Of a stretch of DNA of 64,000 nucleotides, positions 10,404 to 19,892 are shown piece after piece (positions within the stretch are counted from its first letter, which is position 1; the number at the start of each line of letters is the position of its first letter). The notes under the pieces are model-generated. The model was not told the origin of the DNA. It did no database searches and worked only from the letters and a program-made list of their open reading frames with translations. The position numbers and the translations under genes were made by a program. This stretch comes from Flavobacteriaceae bacterium (GTDB lineage Bacteria; Bacteroidota; Bacteroidia; Flavobacteriales; Flavobacteriaceae), in assembly GCA_029248885.1 (NCBI GenBank), contig JAQWIL010000005.1:1-64000 (forward strand), read 5' to 3'.

Positions 10404-11613
10404 GCATCTAAAAGAAATGAATGGGTACTTTTTAGGATTCATCTTCTTATTGATTTTTATGCCATTCACTTTGCACGCACAAAAGAATTTTCCACTTTCG
10501 GGTAAAATTATTGATGATAAAGGGCAAGAGATTCCCTATGTAGCGATTGGTATAGTGTCAAAAAATATTGGAACCACCTCAACAGAAGATGGAACTTTTT
10601 ATTTTGAAATTTCTACTGCTGAATTAAAAGATACATTGAGTTTTTCATCTTTAGGGTTTTCTACACATAAACTACCTGTTTCAAAACTTATACAAAACGA
10701 AGAAACGGCTATTGTCCTTGAGGAAAAGACAACATCATTGAATGAAGTGGTTGTAAATTCAACCTCATTTTATGTTCGGAAGGCCTTAAAAAAATTGAAA
10801 GAAAACACCCTGAACAAAAACCATGAGTTGGATTTGCTTTATAGACGTTGGTCTGTAGAGGATAATACTTGCAGGTTTTTAATCGAGCAAAACATAAAGG
10901 CGATTGATCGAGGGCCAAGCTCGTATCTAAATAAATTTTCGATTGAAAACACAAGAACATCAGCAGATTATAGATTTGTTAAAAATGAGCAAAAATTACA
11001 TGCCCTAAAATACATGGAATACAACAATCCTTTACGAAAAGGATTAATTATGAGTTCCTATAAATGGGAAACGATTGGAGACAGTTCATACGATGACGAG
11101 GATGTAATCATTGTTCAAGGGGTTATCGATGGACAGGAAACAATTACGCTATATATTGGGTTAAACAGTTCTAAAATTTTTAGGCTAGAAATGGAGAAAA
11201 AACCTCAAATTGGTAAATCATTAACTGCCACCTACATATATAAGAACAATAAAGCTGATAAGCTTTACCTCAGCTATCACCAAAGAGAATGGAAAGGTGC
11301 ATCCAAGCTTTCAGAAAATGTTAGACGCGCGATGATCAGTGCATCAAAAACACCTCCTGTTTACATTCCAATTGCTTATCGACATGAAGTTTATGTTCTC
11401 GATTTGGTCGAAGATAAATCTCTGTTTCAGACTGGGGAGAGTGTTTCGAATTTGGATATGTCAAATTATGAATCAAATTATGATGTTCAATTTTGGAAAT
11501 CGCTGAGTATGCCACCAGAAACAAAGTTTTATCGCAAAAATGTAGAGGAGCTTGTGGGGATATATGGGGTTTCATTGGAAGATCAGTTCAAGTATGCTAA
11601 CCTTAGAAATTAA
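10393..11613 (+). CDS. CarboxypepD_reg-like domain protein, unknown function
   Basis: Exported protein (signal peptide ending TLHAQ) with an N-terminal CarboxypepD_reg-like beta-sandwich (about residues 30-110: FPLSGKIIDDKGQEIPYVAI, STEDGTFYFEIS, SFSSLGFSTHKL), followed by about 290 residues I do not recognise. The front half resembles the N-terminal extension of SusC-type receptors, but there is no TonB plug or beta-barrel. The ATG at 10393 is chosen; a TTG two codons earlier is possible. It overlaps the end of the HTCS gene by 11 bp, so the two are co-transcribed and may work together, for example as an envelope accessory of glycan sensing. That role is inference. Confidence 0.8.
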   Translation: MNNKHLKEMNGYFLGFIFLLIFMPFTLHAQKNFPLSGKIIDDKGQEIPYVAIGIVSKNIGTTSTEDGTFYFEISTAELKDTLSFSSLGFSTHKLPVSKLIQNEETAIVLEEKTTSLNEVVVNSTSFYVRKALKKLKENTLNKNHELDLLYRRWSVEDNTCRFLIEQNIKAIDRGPSSYLNKFSIENTRTSADYRFVKNEQKLHALKYMEYNNPLRKGLIMSSYKWETIGDSSYDDEDVIIVQGVIDGQETITLYIGLNSSKIFRLEMEKKPQIGKSLTATYIYKNNKADKLYLSYHQREWKGASKLSENVRRAMISASKTPPVYIPIAYRHEVYVLDLVEDKSLFQTGESVSNLDMSNYESNYDVQFWKSLSMPPETKFYRKNVEELVGIYGVSLEDQFKYANLRN

Positions 11614-11616
11614 AAC

Positions 11617-12984
11617 TTACTCCTGAAGTTTAATTTTGATCACACCCTCATTTTCTTTTTTATGATCAAAAGAAAATTTATATCGTTTGTTACTAACTGT
11701 AATGGTTCCATCGTATTGACCGTAAAAACCAGTAAAATGAAACTCTTCGTTGAGGTTTATATCTTTTTCAATTTTTGTAGTCCAAGTTTCTTTAATTAAG
11801 GTTTTTAAGGAGTAAAATGCTTTTTTTGGCTGTAATTCTTGATCTAAAATGCCTCCTGCATGCCCTCGCCAAGCATTTCGATCTGTCAGGTTCCACATTG
11901 TCACAGAACTCACACTTGGTTGACTAAATAAAAGGGTGTACAAGTCTTTAATGTATGCAGCTTGATAGTTTTCTCTTTCTTCCAGGCTTGGCAATGTCAA
12001 TTGTTTACCTTTTATTCTAGACTCTTCTCTTTTTTTCAAAAAAACTTGATGATCTTTCCAGTCCTTAAAAAGCTTAGAACTCGTAACAGTAACCTCTGTA
12101 AATTGAATGTCTTTGCCAAGAGGGTCAAATGAATGTATCAGGTCTATGAGTTCCTGCTCATCAAATACGTTGTCCTGTGTTTGCATATGCGCTTGCATTC
12201 CAATCGCCTGATAACCAACTCCTTTCTCAATAAAAAATTCATTCAACTTAAAAAATTCAGGGTCTTTGGGATGATAATGGTTGTTGGTGTATATTTTAGA
12301 TGAATCGATTTGGTTTACAAAATTGTATAATTCGAGCATTGCAGGGTAAATCCCACCCTTATGTTTTATCCAACGAGTGACACCACTTGGGGTTACATGA
12401 TCCTTGAAAGGTGCAACAGCCTCATTGTACACATCCCAATATTTTATTTCTGGGTATGAGAGGATTAAGTCTTTAATTCGCTTATATATAATTTTTTCCA
12501 GCTCCTCAGGATCATTGTTATTAATGACCCATTTTGGAAGTGATTCATGCCAGAGTAATGGGTGTCCTTTAATTTTCATTTTATTTCTAACTGCCCAAGA
12601 TATTTTATTATCCATCCTTTTATTGAAACCATTGAGACCTCTTTTTTCGTCTCTAGCGCCCCAATAAAAACCTAATGTAACAAAATTAAAAACCTCTGAA
12701 ACTCTTTGTCTGTAAATATCTTGGTATGCGGTCCCTTCAAAAGGTCCTTCTTGTGTCATTGAAACCCCAAAGTTAAATGCATGGTTTGCTAACTCTATGT
12801 CCAATTTAGCAGATTCACTGCTGCTATTGTCTAATATAAAAAATAGCTTAGCCTTTCCTTTTCGATGTGTATCAATGCGATCATTAGCTCCCTCCAATTT
12901 CCATGGAACATGAACATCATATTGTTGGGATTTTACAACAAAGCAAATCAAAAATATCATTAGAAATAGCCGCCCTTTTTTCAT
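11617..12984 (-). CDS. GH10 endo-1,4-beta-xylanase
   Basis: Cleaves internal beta-1,4 bonds of xylan. The 455 residues carry a signal peptide (to about VVKSQQ), an N-terminal beta-sandwich segment, and a GH10 (beta/alpha)8 barrel. Visible catalytic elements are GHPLLWHESLPKW, the acid/base Glu in YWDVYNEAVAP (about residue 188), the nucleophile Glu in DIQFTEVTVTS (about residue 297), and the aglycone-side WNLTDRNAWRG. A TTG lies one codon upstream, but the ATG is preferred. It converges with the preceding rightward gene, separated by 3 bp, and has its own -7 box. There is no T9SS domain, so it is probably periplasmic or exported another way. Confidence 0.95.
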   Translation of the reverse strand: MKKGRLFLMIFLICFVVKSQQYDVHVPWKLEGANDRIDTHRKGKAKLFFILDNSSSESAKLDIELANHAFNFGVSMTQEGPFEGTAYQDIYRQRVSEVFNFVTLGFYWGARDEKRGLNGFNKRMDNKISWAVRNKMKIKGHPLLWHESLPKWVINNNDPEELEKIIYKRIKDLILSYPEIKYWDVYNEAVAPFKDHVTPSGVTRWIKHKGGIYPAMLELYNFVNQIDSSKIYTNNHYHPKDPEFFKLNEFFIEKGVGYQAIGMQAHMQTQDNVFDEQELIDLIHSFDPLGKDIQFTEVTVTSSKLFKDWKDHQVFLKKREESRIKGKQLTLPSLEERENYQAAYIKDLYTLLFSQPSVSSVTMWNLTDRNAWRGHAGGILDQELQPKKAFYSLKTLIKETWTTKIEKDINLNEEFHFTGFYGQYDGTITVSNKRYKFSFDHKKENEGVIKIKLQE

Positions 12985-13006
12985 CAATTTAGTATTTGTT
13001 TCAATT

Positions 13007-13014
13007 CAAAATTA
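13007..13014 (-). promoter_or_regulatory. Putative -7 box upstream of GH10 gene
   Basis: On the minus strand this reads TAATTTTG, a perfect match to TAnnTTTG, 22 nt upstream of the GH10 ATG. No clear TTTG -33 element is found at the usual spacing. It suggests the GH10 gene has a promoter separate from the esterase/GH43 unit behind it. Confidence 0.45.
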
Positions 13015-13073
13015 TCAAAAGCTTTACTACTGAAGTAGAAGTTATTCGTCAGAATATATAATGAAATGTGATT

Positions 13074-13925
13074 TTAGTCTAGTGATTTGAAAAAATCCCA
13101 AACTTCATTCCAAAGTGATAAATAATCTCTTGCGATATTATGTCCTGCTCCCTTAACAATGAGGTATTTCACAACTACATTATCGTCACAATCAGAATAT
13201 GTATGTAAAATTGTTTGGTCTGTTTCTTCAACAACTATATTTTGGTTACAATTAAAATTTATAGCCCACTTTTTCGCGCTATCAGAGGCGCTCAAAAATG
13301 GATGCCCAAGTTTCATTCCTCCATCGATTGGAATTAGTAAATCTTGATCGCCATTTACCTGAAAAATTGATAAAGAAATTGCGTTTGACTTTATTTCAGT
13401 TCGCTCAGTCAACTGTGATGCGATGGGCGCTATTGCTTTCAGCCTTTTGTTGATACCCCCTAACACATTCACCATACCTGAGCCATTGGAGTTACCAACT
13501 GCAAAAATCTTATTCTCATCTACATTTGAATAGGATAGTAAAGTGTCTATGATATTGGATATAAAAACAGCATCATTTGCATTGGAGGGTTCTTGTCCTA
13601 AATTCCATGAGTTGAGATGTCCTTGCGGATAAACACCAATAAACGCGCCCGAATTTGTGAATTCAGAAAGGGGTTGTACCCAATTTGTGTTTGAACCCCC
13701 TCTGCCATGGAGGGCAATCACAATGGGATATGACTTTAGATTATCAATTTCTGCAGAAGTTTCAATAATTACAGGACGACTAATCAAATTGCCATCAATT
13801 TGTTGCTCGAATAAAATCGTTTTAGAAGTAAGAATTTTACTTTCCGGCGATTGCGAGGTAATATCAGATTGTTTGCACGATAATACACTGAACAACAAAA
13901 TGACATACAATAGTTTGACTTTCAT
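13074..13925 (-). CDS. CE1/LpqC-like esterase lipoprotein (possible acetylxylan or feruloyl esterase)
   Basis: Alpha/beta hydrolase of 283 residues with a lipoprotein signal (VLSC, Cys17). The oxyanion-hole region is VIALHGRGGSNTNW; the nucleophile elbow is GNSNGSG with Ser146; the last catalytic residue is probably the His in KGAGHNIAR. The fold and layout match polyhydroxybutyrate depolymerase/LpqC-type esterases, which include CE1 acetylxylan and feruloyl esterases. It is translationally coupled (4-bp ATGA overlap) to the upstream GH43 gene, so removal of acetyl or feruloyl groups from xylan is the likely job. The exact acyl group cannot be decided from sequence. Confidence 0.82.
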   Translation of the reverse strand: MKVKLLYVILLFSVLSCKQSDITSQSPESKILTSKTILFEQQIDGNLISRPVIIETSAEIDNLKSYPIVIALHGRGGSNTNWVQPLSEFTNSGAFIGVYPQGHLNSWNLGQEPSNANDAVFISNIIDTLLSYSNVDENKIFAVGNSNGSGMVNVLGGINKRLKAIAPIASQLTERTEIKSNAISLSIFQVNGDQDLLIPIDGGMKLGHPFLSASDSAKKWAINFNCNQNIVVEETDQTILHTYSDCDDNVVVKYLIVKGAGHNIARDYLSLWNEVWDFFKSLD

Positions 13926-15619
13926 TTTTTCACAGATTTAAATTCAACACTGTCAAAGTCAGCATATCCTGTGCTCATTTGCCCATTGCTCGTCGCATAC
14001 AAACCAATATGTGCACCAGTATATCCATGACTCAACAAATGATCTGCAGGAGTTTCTGCAAACAATTGGAAATCGTCATTTTTTAGAGCATAATAAAATC
14101 GATAATTATTTTGATATGATTCTACTTTTAACTGAATTGGCAGTGTAGATTTATAGTCAATTATTTTTGAGGCAATACTTGTTTCTACATTATTCATAAG
14201 TTTTAGCTCAAGTGAAACATTTTCATTGAACGGCTTGATCGTAAGGCTCAAAAAATTATTGTCTTTTTGTACGATAGCAATGCCTGACTCGTCGCTGTCG
14301 CCTGAGGGAGAAAAAGTCATTTTCGCTTCAAAACTGAATTCGCTTTCAGTTTGTTTGATTCCAATAAAGTTTGCGCGTTTTCTCTCTTGCAATATATTGG
14401 GATTGGTGTATACTCTTAATGATCCAGGATTGCTTACCAAATCAAACATATTTTGCATTGGTGCTCGTCTGTGGTTCCATTTAAGACCCAAATCAATGTC
14501 ATTAAAGTCATCAACATAAAAAGTTCCTTTGTTTTCGATGGTTTTACTAAAAATAATCGGATTATTTTTCAGAATCTTTCCAGACTGAGGAGCAATTACA
14601 GGCCATACTATTTTTCTTTCTTTCCAGTCATAGGGTTCTCTTTCCCAAGAAACAGGAGCAATAAAAGTTTCTCGTCCCATATTTGACTTACGCTTCACAT
14701 CTCCTCGAACTCCTAACATAACAATATACCATCTACCATCCTCAAGTTCAACTAAATCGCCATGCCCAGTACTGTGTACCCAGTTGTCATAGGATAAATG
14801 CCTTGAGCTAAAAATAGGATTACGCTCATTTGATGTGTAAGGTCCTGTAATTTTATCACTCACAGCCACCATAATAGAGTGATTAAATGAAGTGCCTCCT
14901 TCAGCGATTAATAAATAATAGTTGCCATCTTTTTTATATATGTGAGGTCCCTCTGCCCAAACTCCTTCACATGCACCCCTCCAAACAAAAAAACGCTGTC
15001 CGATAAGTTGAAAATTTTTTGGATTTAATTCTTGCATCCATATTTCTGTTTCACCAGAAAAAGATGGATCAGATGGTTGATGATTTCCTGCATACCAAAC
15101 CCTGCCATCATCATCAAAAAAGATGTCAGGGTCTATGCCTGGTGCACCTCTTATGACAATTGGATTTGACCATGGTCCTTCAGGTTTTGAGGATGTAATG
15201 ATAAAGTTGGTAGCAGTTGCTCGTTGTTTTATTTCATCGTAATAAACATTGGTTGTTATGATATGATATTTTCCATTATGAAAACGGATGGTAGGCGCGT
15301 GTATCCCTCCATTCGACTGCACATCAATCAAATTTATTTGACCTGAAACTTGTTCCAATCGATTTAAGCCATGACCTACCAATTCCCAATTCACCAGATC
15401 TTTGCTTTTGTGAATCGGCAATGCAGGAAAATACTCAAAAGATGAGTTGACCAAAATAAATTCATCCCCGACCCTGCATATCGATGGATCGGGATACCCC
15501 CCTGCTAAAATTGGATTTTTGAAAGTTTGCGCATGCAAAGAGCCAATAGCAACAATTAATATGACTTTTTGCCAGTATGAATAAAAGGTGTTATTGAATG
15601 AATTTAATGTACTATTCAA
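13922..15619 (-). CDS. GH43 beta-xylosidase with C-terminal beta-sandwich
   Basis: Two-domain glycoside hydrolase of 565 residues. A signal peptide (ending SLHAQ) precedes a GH43 propeller with NPILAGGYPDPSICRVGDEF (catalytic Asp), PGIDPDIFFDDDGRVWY and CEGVWAEGPHIYKKDGNYY (catalytic Glu). From about residue 370 there is a concanavalin-like sandwich of the kind found in GH43 xylosidases such as XynB. It probably trims xylo-oligosaccharides. The only usable start is TTG at 15619, because a stop codon lies just upstream in frame. That start codon is 28 bp from the divergent GH30 ATG, leaving almost no room for two separate promoters. It overlaps the esterase by 4 bp. Confidence 0.92.
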   Translation of the reverse strand: MNSTLNSFNNTFYSYWQKVILIVAIGSLHAQTFKNPILAGGYPDPSICRVGDEFILVNSSFEYFPALPIHKSKDLVNWELVGHGLNRLEQVSGQINLIDVQSNGGIHAPTIRFHNGKYHIITTNVYYDEIKQRATATNFIITSSKPEGPWSNPIVIRGAPGIDPDIFFDDDGRVWYAGNHQPSDPSFSGETEIWMQELNPKNFQLIGQRFFVWRGACEGVWAEGPHIYKKDGNYYLLIAEGGTSFNHSIMVAVSDKITGPYTSNERNPIFSSRHLSYDNWVHSTGHGDLVELEDGRWYIVMLGVRGDVKRKSNMGRETFIAPVSWEREPYDWKERKIVWPVIAPQSGKILKNNPIIFSKTIENKGTFYVDDFNDIDLGLKWNHRRAPMQNMFDLVSNPGSLRVYTNPNILQERKRANFIGIKQTESEFSFEAKMTFSPSGDSDESGIAIVQKDNNFLSLTIKPFNENVSLELKLMNNVETSIASKIIDYKSTLPIQLKVESYQNNYRFYYALKNDDFQLFAETPADHLLSHGYTGAHIGLYATSNGQMSTGYADFDSVEFKSVKK

Positions 15620-15647
15620 TGATCAATTTTGGCCCTAATATAGAAAA

Positions 15648-17831
15648 ATGAAATTTTTAAGTTCTTTAATTACGATTTCTCTATATGCAATCAGTTCATT
15701 TTCGCAAGAGCTACCTATACAAAATGGAGAGCTTGAGCAATTTTCTGATAGTGGGTTTATTTCGTGGTCAAATCAATCTAATCACGGGTCAAATGCAATT
15801 TTTGATGTAGTTGATAATAACGAATTGTTTGGGAGCACTAAAGCGCTACGGGCTCAGGTGAATGCATTGGGTGACTATCAATACAGTGTGCAAACAAAGT
15901 CCGATCATCAATTTTCTATGGATGCAGATCAAAAAATAACCATTTCCTTTTTTGCAAAAGCTTCATCAGATCAACTTGGATCACAACTGGTATTGTGTTT
16001 GAGTGACTCCACTGTTGGCGTTTCAGTTTTTAAGCAAACTACTTTTGTACTTACGCAAAATTGGAAACAGTATTCATATACTTTTACTACGAGTGTAAGT
16101 GTCCCGAGTTACCAAATAAGTTTTCGCTATTTAAATGCAAATTCGACTTATTATTTAGATGAAATTAATGCAATGCCAGGCAAGGCAATTTTGATCAATA
16201 TCAATGAACGTTTTCAAACGATTCAAGGCTTTGGAGGGGGAATAAAGCGAAGAACTGACTATCTGAATGATTTATCACAAACAAAAAGAGACATTGTTGA
16301 AGATTTGATTTACAAGGATTTAAAAATCAATATGCTTCGATTTTTTATTCATCACTCTATTGAAAACAACCAAAATGATAATAATGATCCAAACCTTATT
16401 GATCTTAACAATACATCATGGTATTATTATACTGACGGGTCATTTCGGGTTGGAGAAACAATTCAAAGAGCCATTTCTAAAAGCGAAGTTGGCATTGATC
16501 ATCTGATAGGGAATTGCAATAGTGCACCTGGTTGGATGAAAGCAAACGAATCACATAAACGTAGCTCGGCGAATGAGGATGTATCACTCAACACCTTAAA
16601 AGTGGGTATGGAGCAGGAGTTTTCAGAATATATAGAGATTTTTCTCAAAGGATTAAAACAATATTTTGATATAGATGTTACTGAAGTGTCTATCACAAAT
16701 GAACCTGATTTTCTAAACACCTATGAATCTATGAATCTAACTCCAGATGTATTGGTAAATGTTATTCCATTACTAAGAAATCGGCTTGATAACTCTTCAT
16801 TTTCTTCAGTTGACATAATTAGTCCTGAAGCGGCAAGAGTGAGTCCTGGAACTAGCGATCAGTTAACAGCAGTAAACTCGGCTGTGAGCTACATACAACA
16901 TATGTTTCAAGATTCGGTGACCAAAAGCGCAGTAGATGTTGTCGCTACTCACACCTATTACGACTCAAACCATGATGCCAATTGGTCATCCCTTGCGTCA
17001 GAAGCTGATGGAAAGCCAGTATGGGTGACCGAGTCAGCAAATTTAAAAAGTTTAGATTTTAACATGGACGATGCATCAGATTATATACAGTGGATGACAA
17101 GAGGTTTTAATGAAGGGGGTATGACAGCTTATATGGCTCACTTACTTTTTGATAAGCATATCTATGCCACGCCAGAAGTAGGAGATAAAGAAGGTTCCTC
17201 TGGGTTGGTAGTTTGGGACGATGCTGAGAACGTCATTATTCCAAAACGTTATCATGCGTTTAAGCATTTTTCAACTTTGTCGAGCAAGGGATTTATCAGA
17301 GTTGCTCACACGCATACTGAAAGTGATTTGCATGTTACCACATTCATCCATCCCAATGAAAATCAACTGGTTACGCATGTTTTTAATTCTGGTAATCAAT
17401 CGATTCCTATTACTGTTGAGATCCCTAATAATACAGCTGATGTCTTTCGTTATACAACTGATGATGATAGTCTTAATTTCTACAAATCAGAAGTTAATGT
17501 TAATAATGATCATCGATATATAGAAACAGATTTTACTCCCAAGTCAATTAGTAGTTTTGTTTTTGATTTTTCCTCATCACTTCATCAACAGTCGCAGGAA
17601 ATCAAGCTGATAACGATTTTCCCAAACCCAACTACTGGCCTTATTTTCTTTTCTGGAATTGATACCGAAATTAGATGTTCGGTTTTCTCTATAACCGGAA
17701 AAAAATTATTTGAACAAACAGTTTCAAATGAAAATAACTTAGATTTATCGTTACTAAAAGAAGGGTTGTATTTTATTCAAATCCGACAGCGTGAAAGGAT
17801 TCAAAATTTTAAAGTTTTGCTTAATCGATGA
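15648..17831 (+). CDS. GH30 glucuronoxylanase-type hydrolase with T9SS sorting domain
   Basis: Secreted 727-residue enzyme. Signal peptide (ending SSFSQ), N-terminal carbohydrate-binding-like beta-sandwich (about 20-175), GH30 catalytic barrel beginning RFQTIQGFGGGIKRR, acid/base Glu352 in SITNEPDF and nucleophile Glu462 in VWVTESANL, then a beta-sandwich, and a C-terminal type A T9SS sorting domain (about 655-727, starting IFPNPTTG and ending KVLLNR). It probably cleaves xylan or glucuronoxylan outside the cell or at its surface. Its stop overlaps the aldose epimerase start by 4 bp. Subfamily assignment (GH30_8-like) is a guess from the locus. Confidence 0.9.
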   Translation: MKFLSSLITISLYAISSFSQELPIQNGELEQFSDSGFISWSNQSNHGSNAIFDVVDNNELFGSTKALRAQVNALGDYQYSVQTKSDHQFSMDADQKITISFFAKASSDQLGSQLVLCLSDSTVGVSVFKQTTFVLTQNWKQYSYTFTTSVSVPSYQISFRYLNANSTYYLDEINAMPGKAILININERFQTIQGFGGGIKRRTDYLNDLSQTKRDIVEDLIYKDLKINMLRFFIHHSIENNQNDNNDPNLIDLNNTSWYYYTDGSFRVGETIQRAISKSEVGIDHLIGNCNSAPGWMKANESHKRSSANEDVSLNTLKVGMEQEFSEYIEIFLKGLKQYFDIDVTEVSITNEPDFLNTYESMNLTPDVLVNVIPLLRNRLDNSSFSSVDIISPEAARVSPGTSDQLTAVNSAVSYIQHMFQDSVTKSAVDVVATHTYYDSNHDANWSSLASEADGKPVWVTESANLKSLDFNMDDASDYIQWMTRGFNEGGMTAYMAHLLFDKHIYATPEVGDKEGSSGLVVWDDAENVIIPKRYHAFKHFSTLSSKGFIRVAHTHTESDLHVTTFIHPNENQLVTHVFNSGNQSIPITVEIPNNTADVFRYTTDDDSLNFYKSEVNVNNDHRYIETDFTPKSISSFVFDFSSSLHQQSQEIKLITIFPNPTTGLIFFSGIDTEIRCSVFSITGKKLFEQTVSNENNLDLSLLKEGLYFIQIRQRERIQNFKVLLNR

Positions 17832-18976
17832 AAAAAACAAAATTATTAATCGTCCTATTTTTAGTTACAATTTCCAATAGTTGCACCAAAATTTCCAAAA
17901 AAATGACAATCCTAACAATAGATAAAGCCCTATTTGGTAAAACAATTGATGGCAATGATGTTGATCAGTACGTTCTGTCCAACAACAAAGGAATGGAGGT
18001 TAGCATCATCAACTATGGCGGAATAATAACCTCTTGGACGGCTCCAGACAAAAATGGCGATTATAAAGACATTGTTCTTGGATACAACACTCTAGCTGAA
18101 TATGAAGCTGAAACCCCTTACTTTGGCGCACTTATTGGCCGTTTTGGGAACCGTATTGCGAAAGGAAAGTTCTCACTAGATGATCAAGAATATACACTGG
18201 CAGTAAACAACGGACCCAATCATCTCCATGGTGGTCTAAAAGGTTTTGATAAAGTCGTATGGGATGCAAAAACAATCGTTAGTGACTCAACAGTATCTCT
18301 GGAGCTCAGCTATCTGAGTAAAGATATGGAAGAAGGATACCCTGGAAACCTAGAAACAAAAGTTACCTACACCCTAAACAATAAAGACGAAATGAGCGTA
18401 AGCTATGAAGCTACAACTGACAAACCAACAATTGTCAACCTCACCCAACATTCGTATTTCAACTTAACAGCAGACTTTAATAAGGATATCTTAGGGCACG
18501 AACTCGTAATTAATGCCGATTCTTTCCTCCCAGTGGATAACACACTGATTCCAACAGGGGAGTTTAGAGATGTAACGGGAACTCCTTTTGATTTTAGAAC
18601 ATCAAAAGCTATCGGAACACATATTGACAATGAAAACATACAGTTAAATAGTGGTTTAGGGTATGACCATTGTTGGGTGCTGAATGACCAAGACACAGGT
18701 GTTCGCTTTGTTGCCTCAGCCTATGAACCTGTTTCTGGGAGATTACTCGAGGTGTTTTCCGATGAACCTGGCATTCAGTTTTACTCTGGAAATTTTTTAG
18801 ATGGCACACTGCCTAGTAAAAACAAAGGGATGTATCAACATCGAACAGGCTTTTGTTTGGAAACACAACATTACCCCAACTCTCCAAACCAGGAAAATTT
18901 TCCATCAGTTAGACTTAACCCAGGTGAAAAATACAAATCAAAAACAGTTTTTAGACTGGCGGTTGGATCCAAATAA
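17828..18976 (+). CDS. galM: Aldose 1-epimerase (mutarotase), lipoprotein
   Basis: Interconverts alpha and beta anomers of free sugars such as xylose. The 382-residue protein begins with a lipoprotein signal (TISNSC, Cys19), so it is probably envelope-anchored rather than cytoplasmic. Family hallmarks are SIINYGGIITSWTAPDKNG, YFGALIGRFGNRIAKG, NNGPNHLHGG with an active-site His, NLTQHSYFNL with the second His, YDHCWVLND, and CLETQHYPNSPNQ with the catalytic Glu. It is translationally coupled to the GH30 gene by a 4-bp overlap, fitting mutarotation of sugar released outside the cytoplasm. Confidence 0.94.
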   Translation: MKKTKLLIVLFLVTISNSCTKISKKMTILTIDKALFGKTIDGNDVDQYVLSNNKGMEVSIINYGGIITSWTAPDKNGDYKDIVLGYNTLAEYEAETPYFGALIGRFGNRIAKGKFSLDDQEYTLAVNNGPNHLHGGLKGFDKVVWDAKTIVSDSTVSLELSYLSKDMEEGYPGNLETKVTYTLNNKDEMSVSYEATTDKPTIVNLTQHSYFNLTADFNKDILGHELVINADSFLPVDNTLIPTGEFRDVTGTPFDFRTSKAIGTHIDNENIQLNSGLGYDHCWVLNDQDTGVRFVASAYEPVSGRLLEVFSDEPGIQFYSGNFLDGTLPSKNKGMYQHRTGFCLETQHYPNSPNQENFPSVRLNPGEKYKSKTVFRLAVGSK

Positions 18977-19040
18977 TGAGATTTGTTGATCAGTTGTAGT
19001 GCTTGATCAATGTATTCATTTGATGTTGGGGCTCTGCTTC

Positions 19041-19754
19041 TTAATTTGACGCCCAAATAAATCCTCTCGTGAGGAGTTTCCACACTTGGGGATAATTAAT
19101 AAACTCGTTGGGGTCATGACCAACAGATATAAAAAAAACTTTGCCCTCACCATAGCTTTTTTTCCAAGCGACTGGCATGATTACATCATCTATCCATTCA
19201 GAGTGTTCGCCTGAAAATCTAGTCTGTACAATAATTTCAATATTTGGGTCGAAGTGCATATAATATTGTTCTGTTTTGATCGTAAAGTCTTCGATTCCTG
19301 CAGTTAAATCATCTTCTAAAATCTCAATGTCAAACTCTACTATACCTCCTGGATGTGCTACCCATTGTCCCCCAATCATAAACTGATAATTGGTGCTTTT
19401 TCTAAAAGAATCTACAAGTCCGCCATGAGCTCCAGCTATACTAACGCCACTTTTAACTGCTTCAATCAAATTATATTCTTGATTTTTAGACAATTCACTT
19501 TGCGTCACTGATTGTATGATTAAGTCGTATTCCATGAGTTTTTCCAAATCATCATAAGCGCCTAACCCCTTAATCACTTGAAAATTAGCATTTTCCTTTT
19601 CAAGCCATTCTGCTACTATTTCAGAAAACAGCTCTGGTTGATGTCCTTCCCAGCCACCCCAAACCAATAGTACATTCTTTGCTGATATTGTACTTTTCGT
19701 TTGACCAAAACAACTAAGACTAATTATAAAAAAACAAAAGAAATATCTCAACAT
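19041..19754 (-). CDS. ThuA-like domain protein, exported
   Basis: Glutamine-amidotransferase-like ThuA fold protein of about 237 residues with a signal peptide (MLRYFFCFFIISLSCFGQ). Recognisable segments are VLLVWGGWEGHQPELF, YDLIIQSVTQSELS, SGVSIAGAHGGLVDSFR, MIGGQWVAHPGG and GKVFFISVGHDPNEFINYPQVW. ThuA-domain proteins occur in sugar-degradation loci, but their reaction is poorly defined. The ATG at 19754 is preferred over a start 9 codons upstream because it directly precedes a good signal peptide. It converges with the aldose epimerase gene and marks the end of the xylan locus. Confidence 0.85.
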   Translation of the reverse strand: MLRYFFCFFIISLSCFGQTKSTISAKNVLLVWGGWEGHQPELFSEIVAEWLEKENANFQVIKGLGAYDDLEKLMEYDLIIQSVTQSELSKNQEYNLIEAVKSGVSIAGAHGGLVDSFRKSTNYQFMIGGQWVAHPGGIVEFDIEILEDDLTAGIEDFTIKTEQYYMHFDPNIEIIVQTRFSGEHSEWIDDVIMPVAWKKSYGEGKVFFISVGHDPNEFINYPQVWKLLTRGFIWASN

Positions 19755-19892
19755 ATAATAAATATAAACAGTCTCTGACAATTATCGAAGTAAATTTAGA
19801 TTTATTAAAATCTAATAGGATGAAACTGCTGAAATAATATTTTCCAAATTATTTATTGTGTAAAGTAGTTCGAACTACCAAAAGCTTGGGTA

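Noticed and set aside
18986..19010. Hairpin TTGATCA/TGATCAA between galM and ThuA genes as terminator
   Set aside because: Seven-pair AT-rich stem with an 11-nt loop and no T run; too weak to call.
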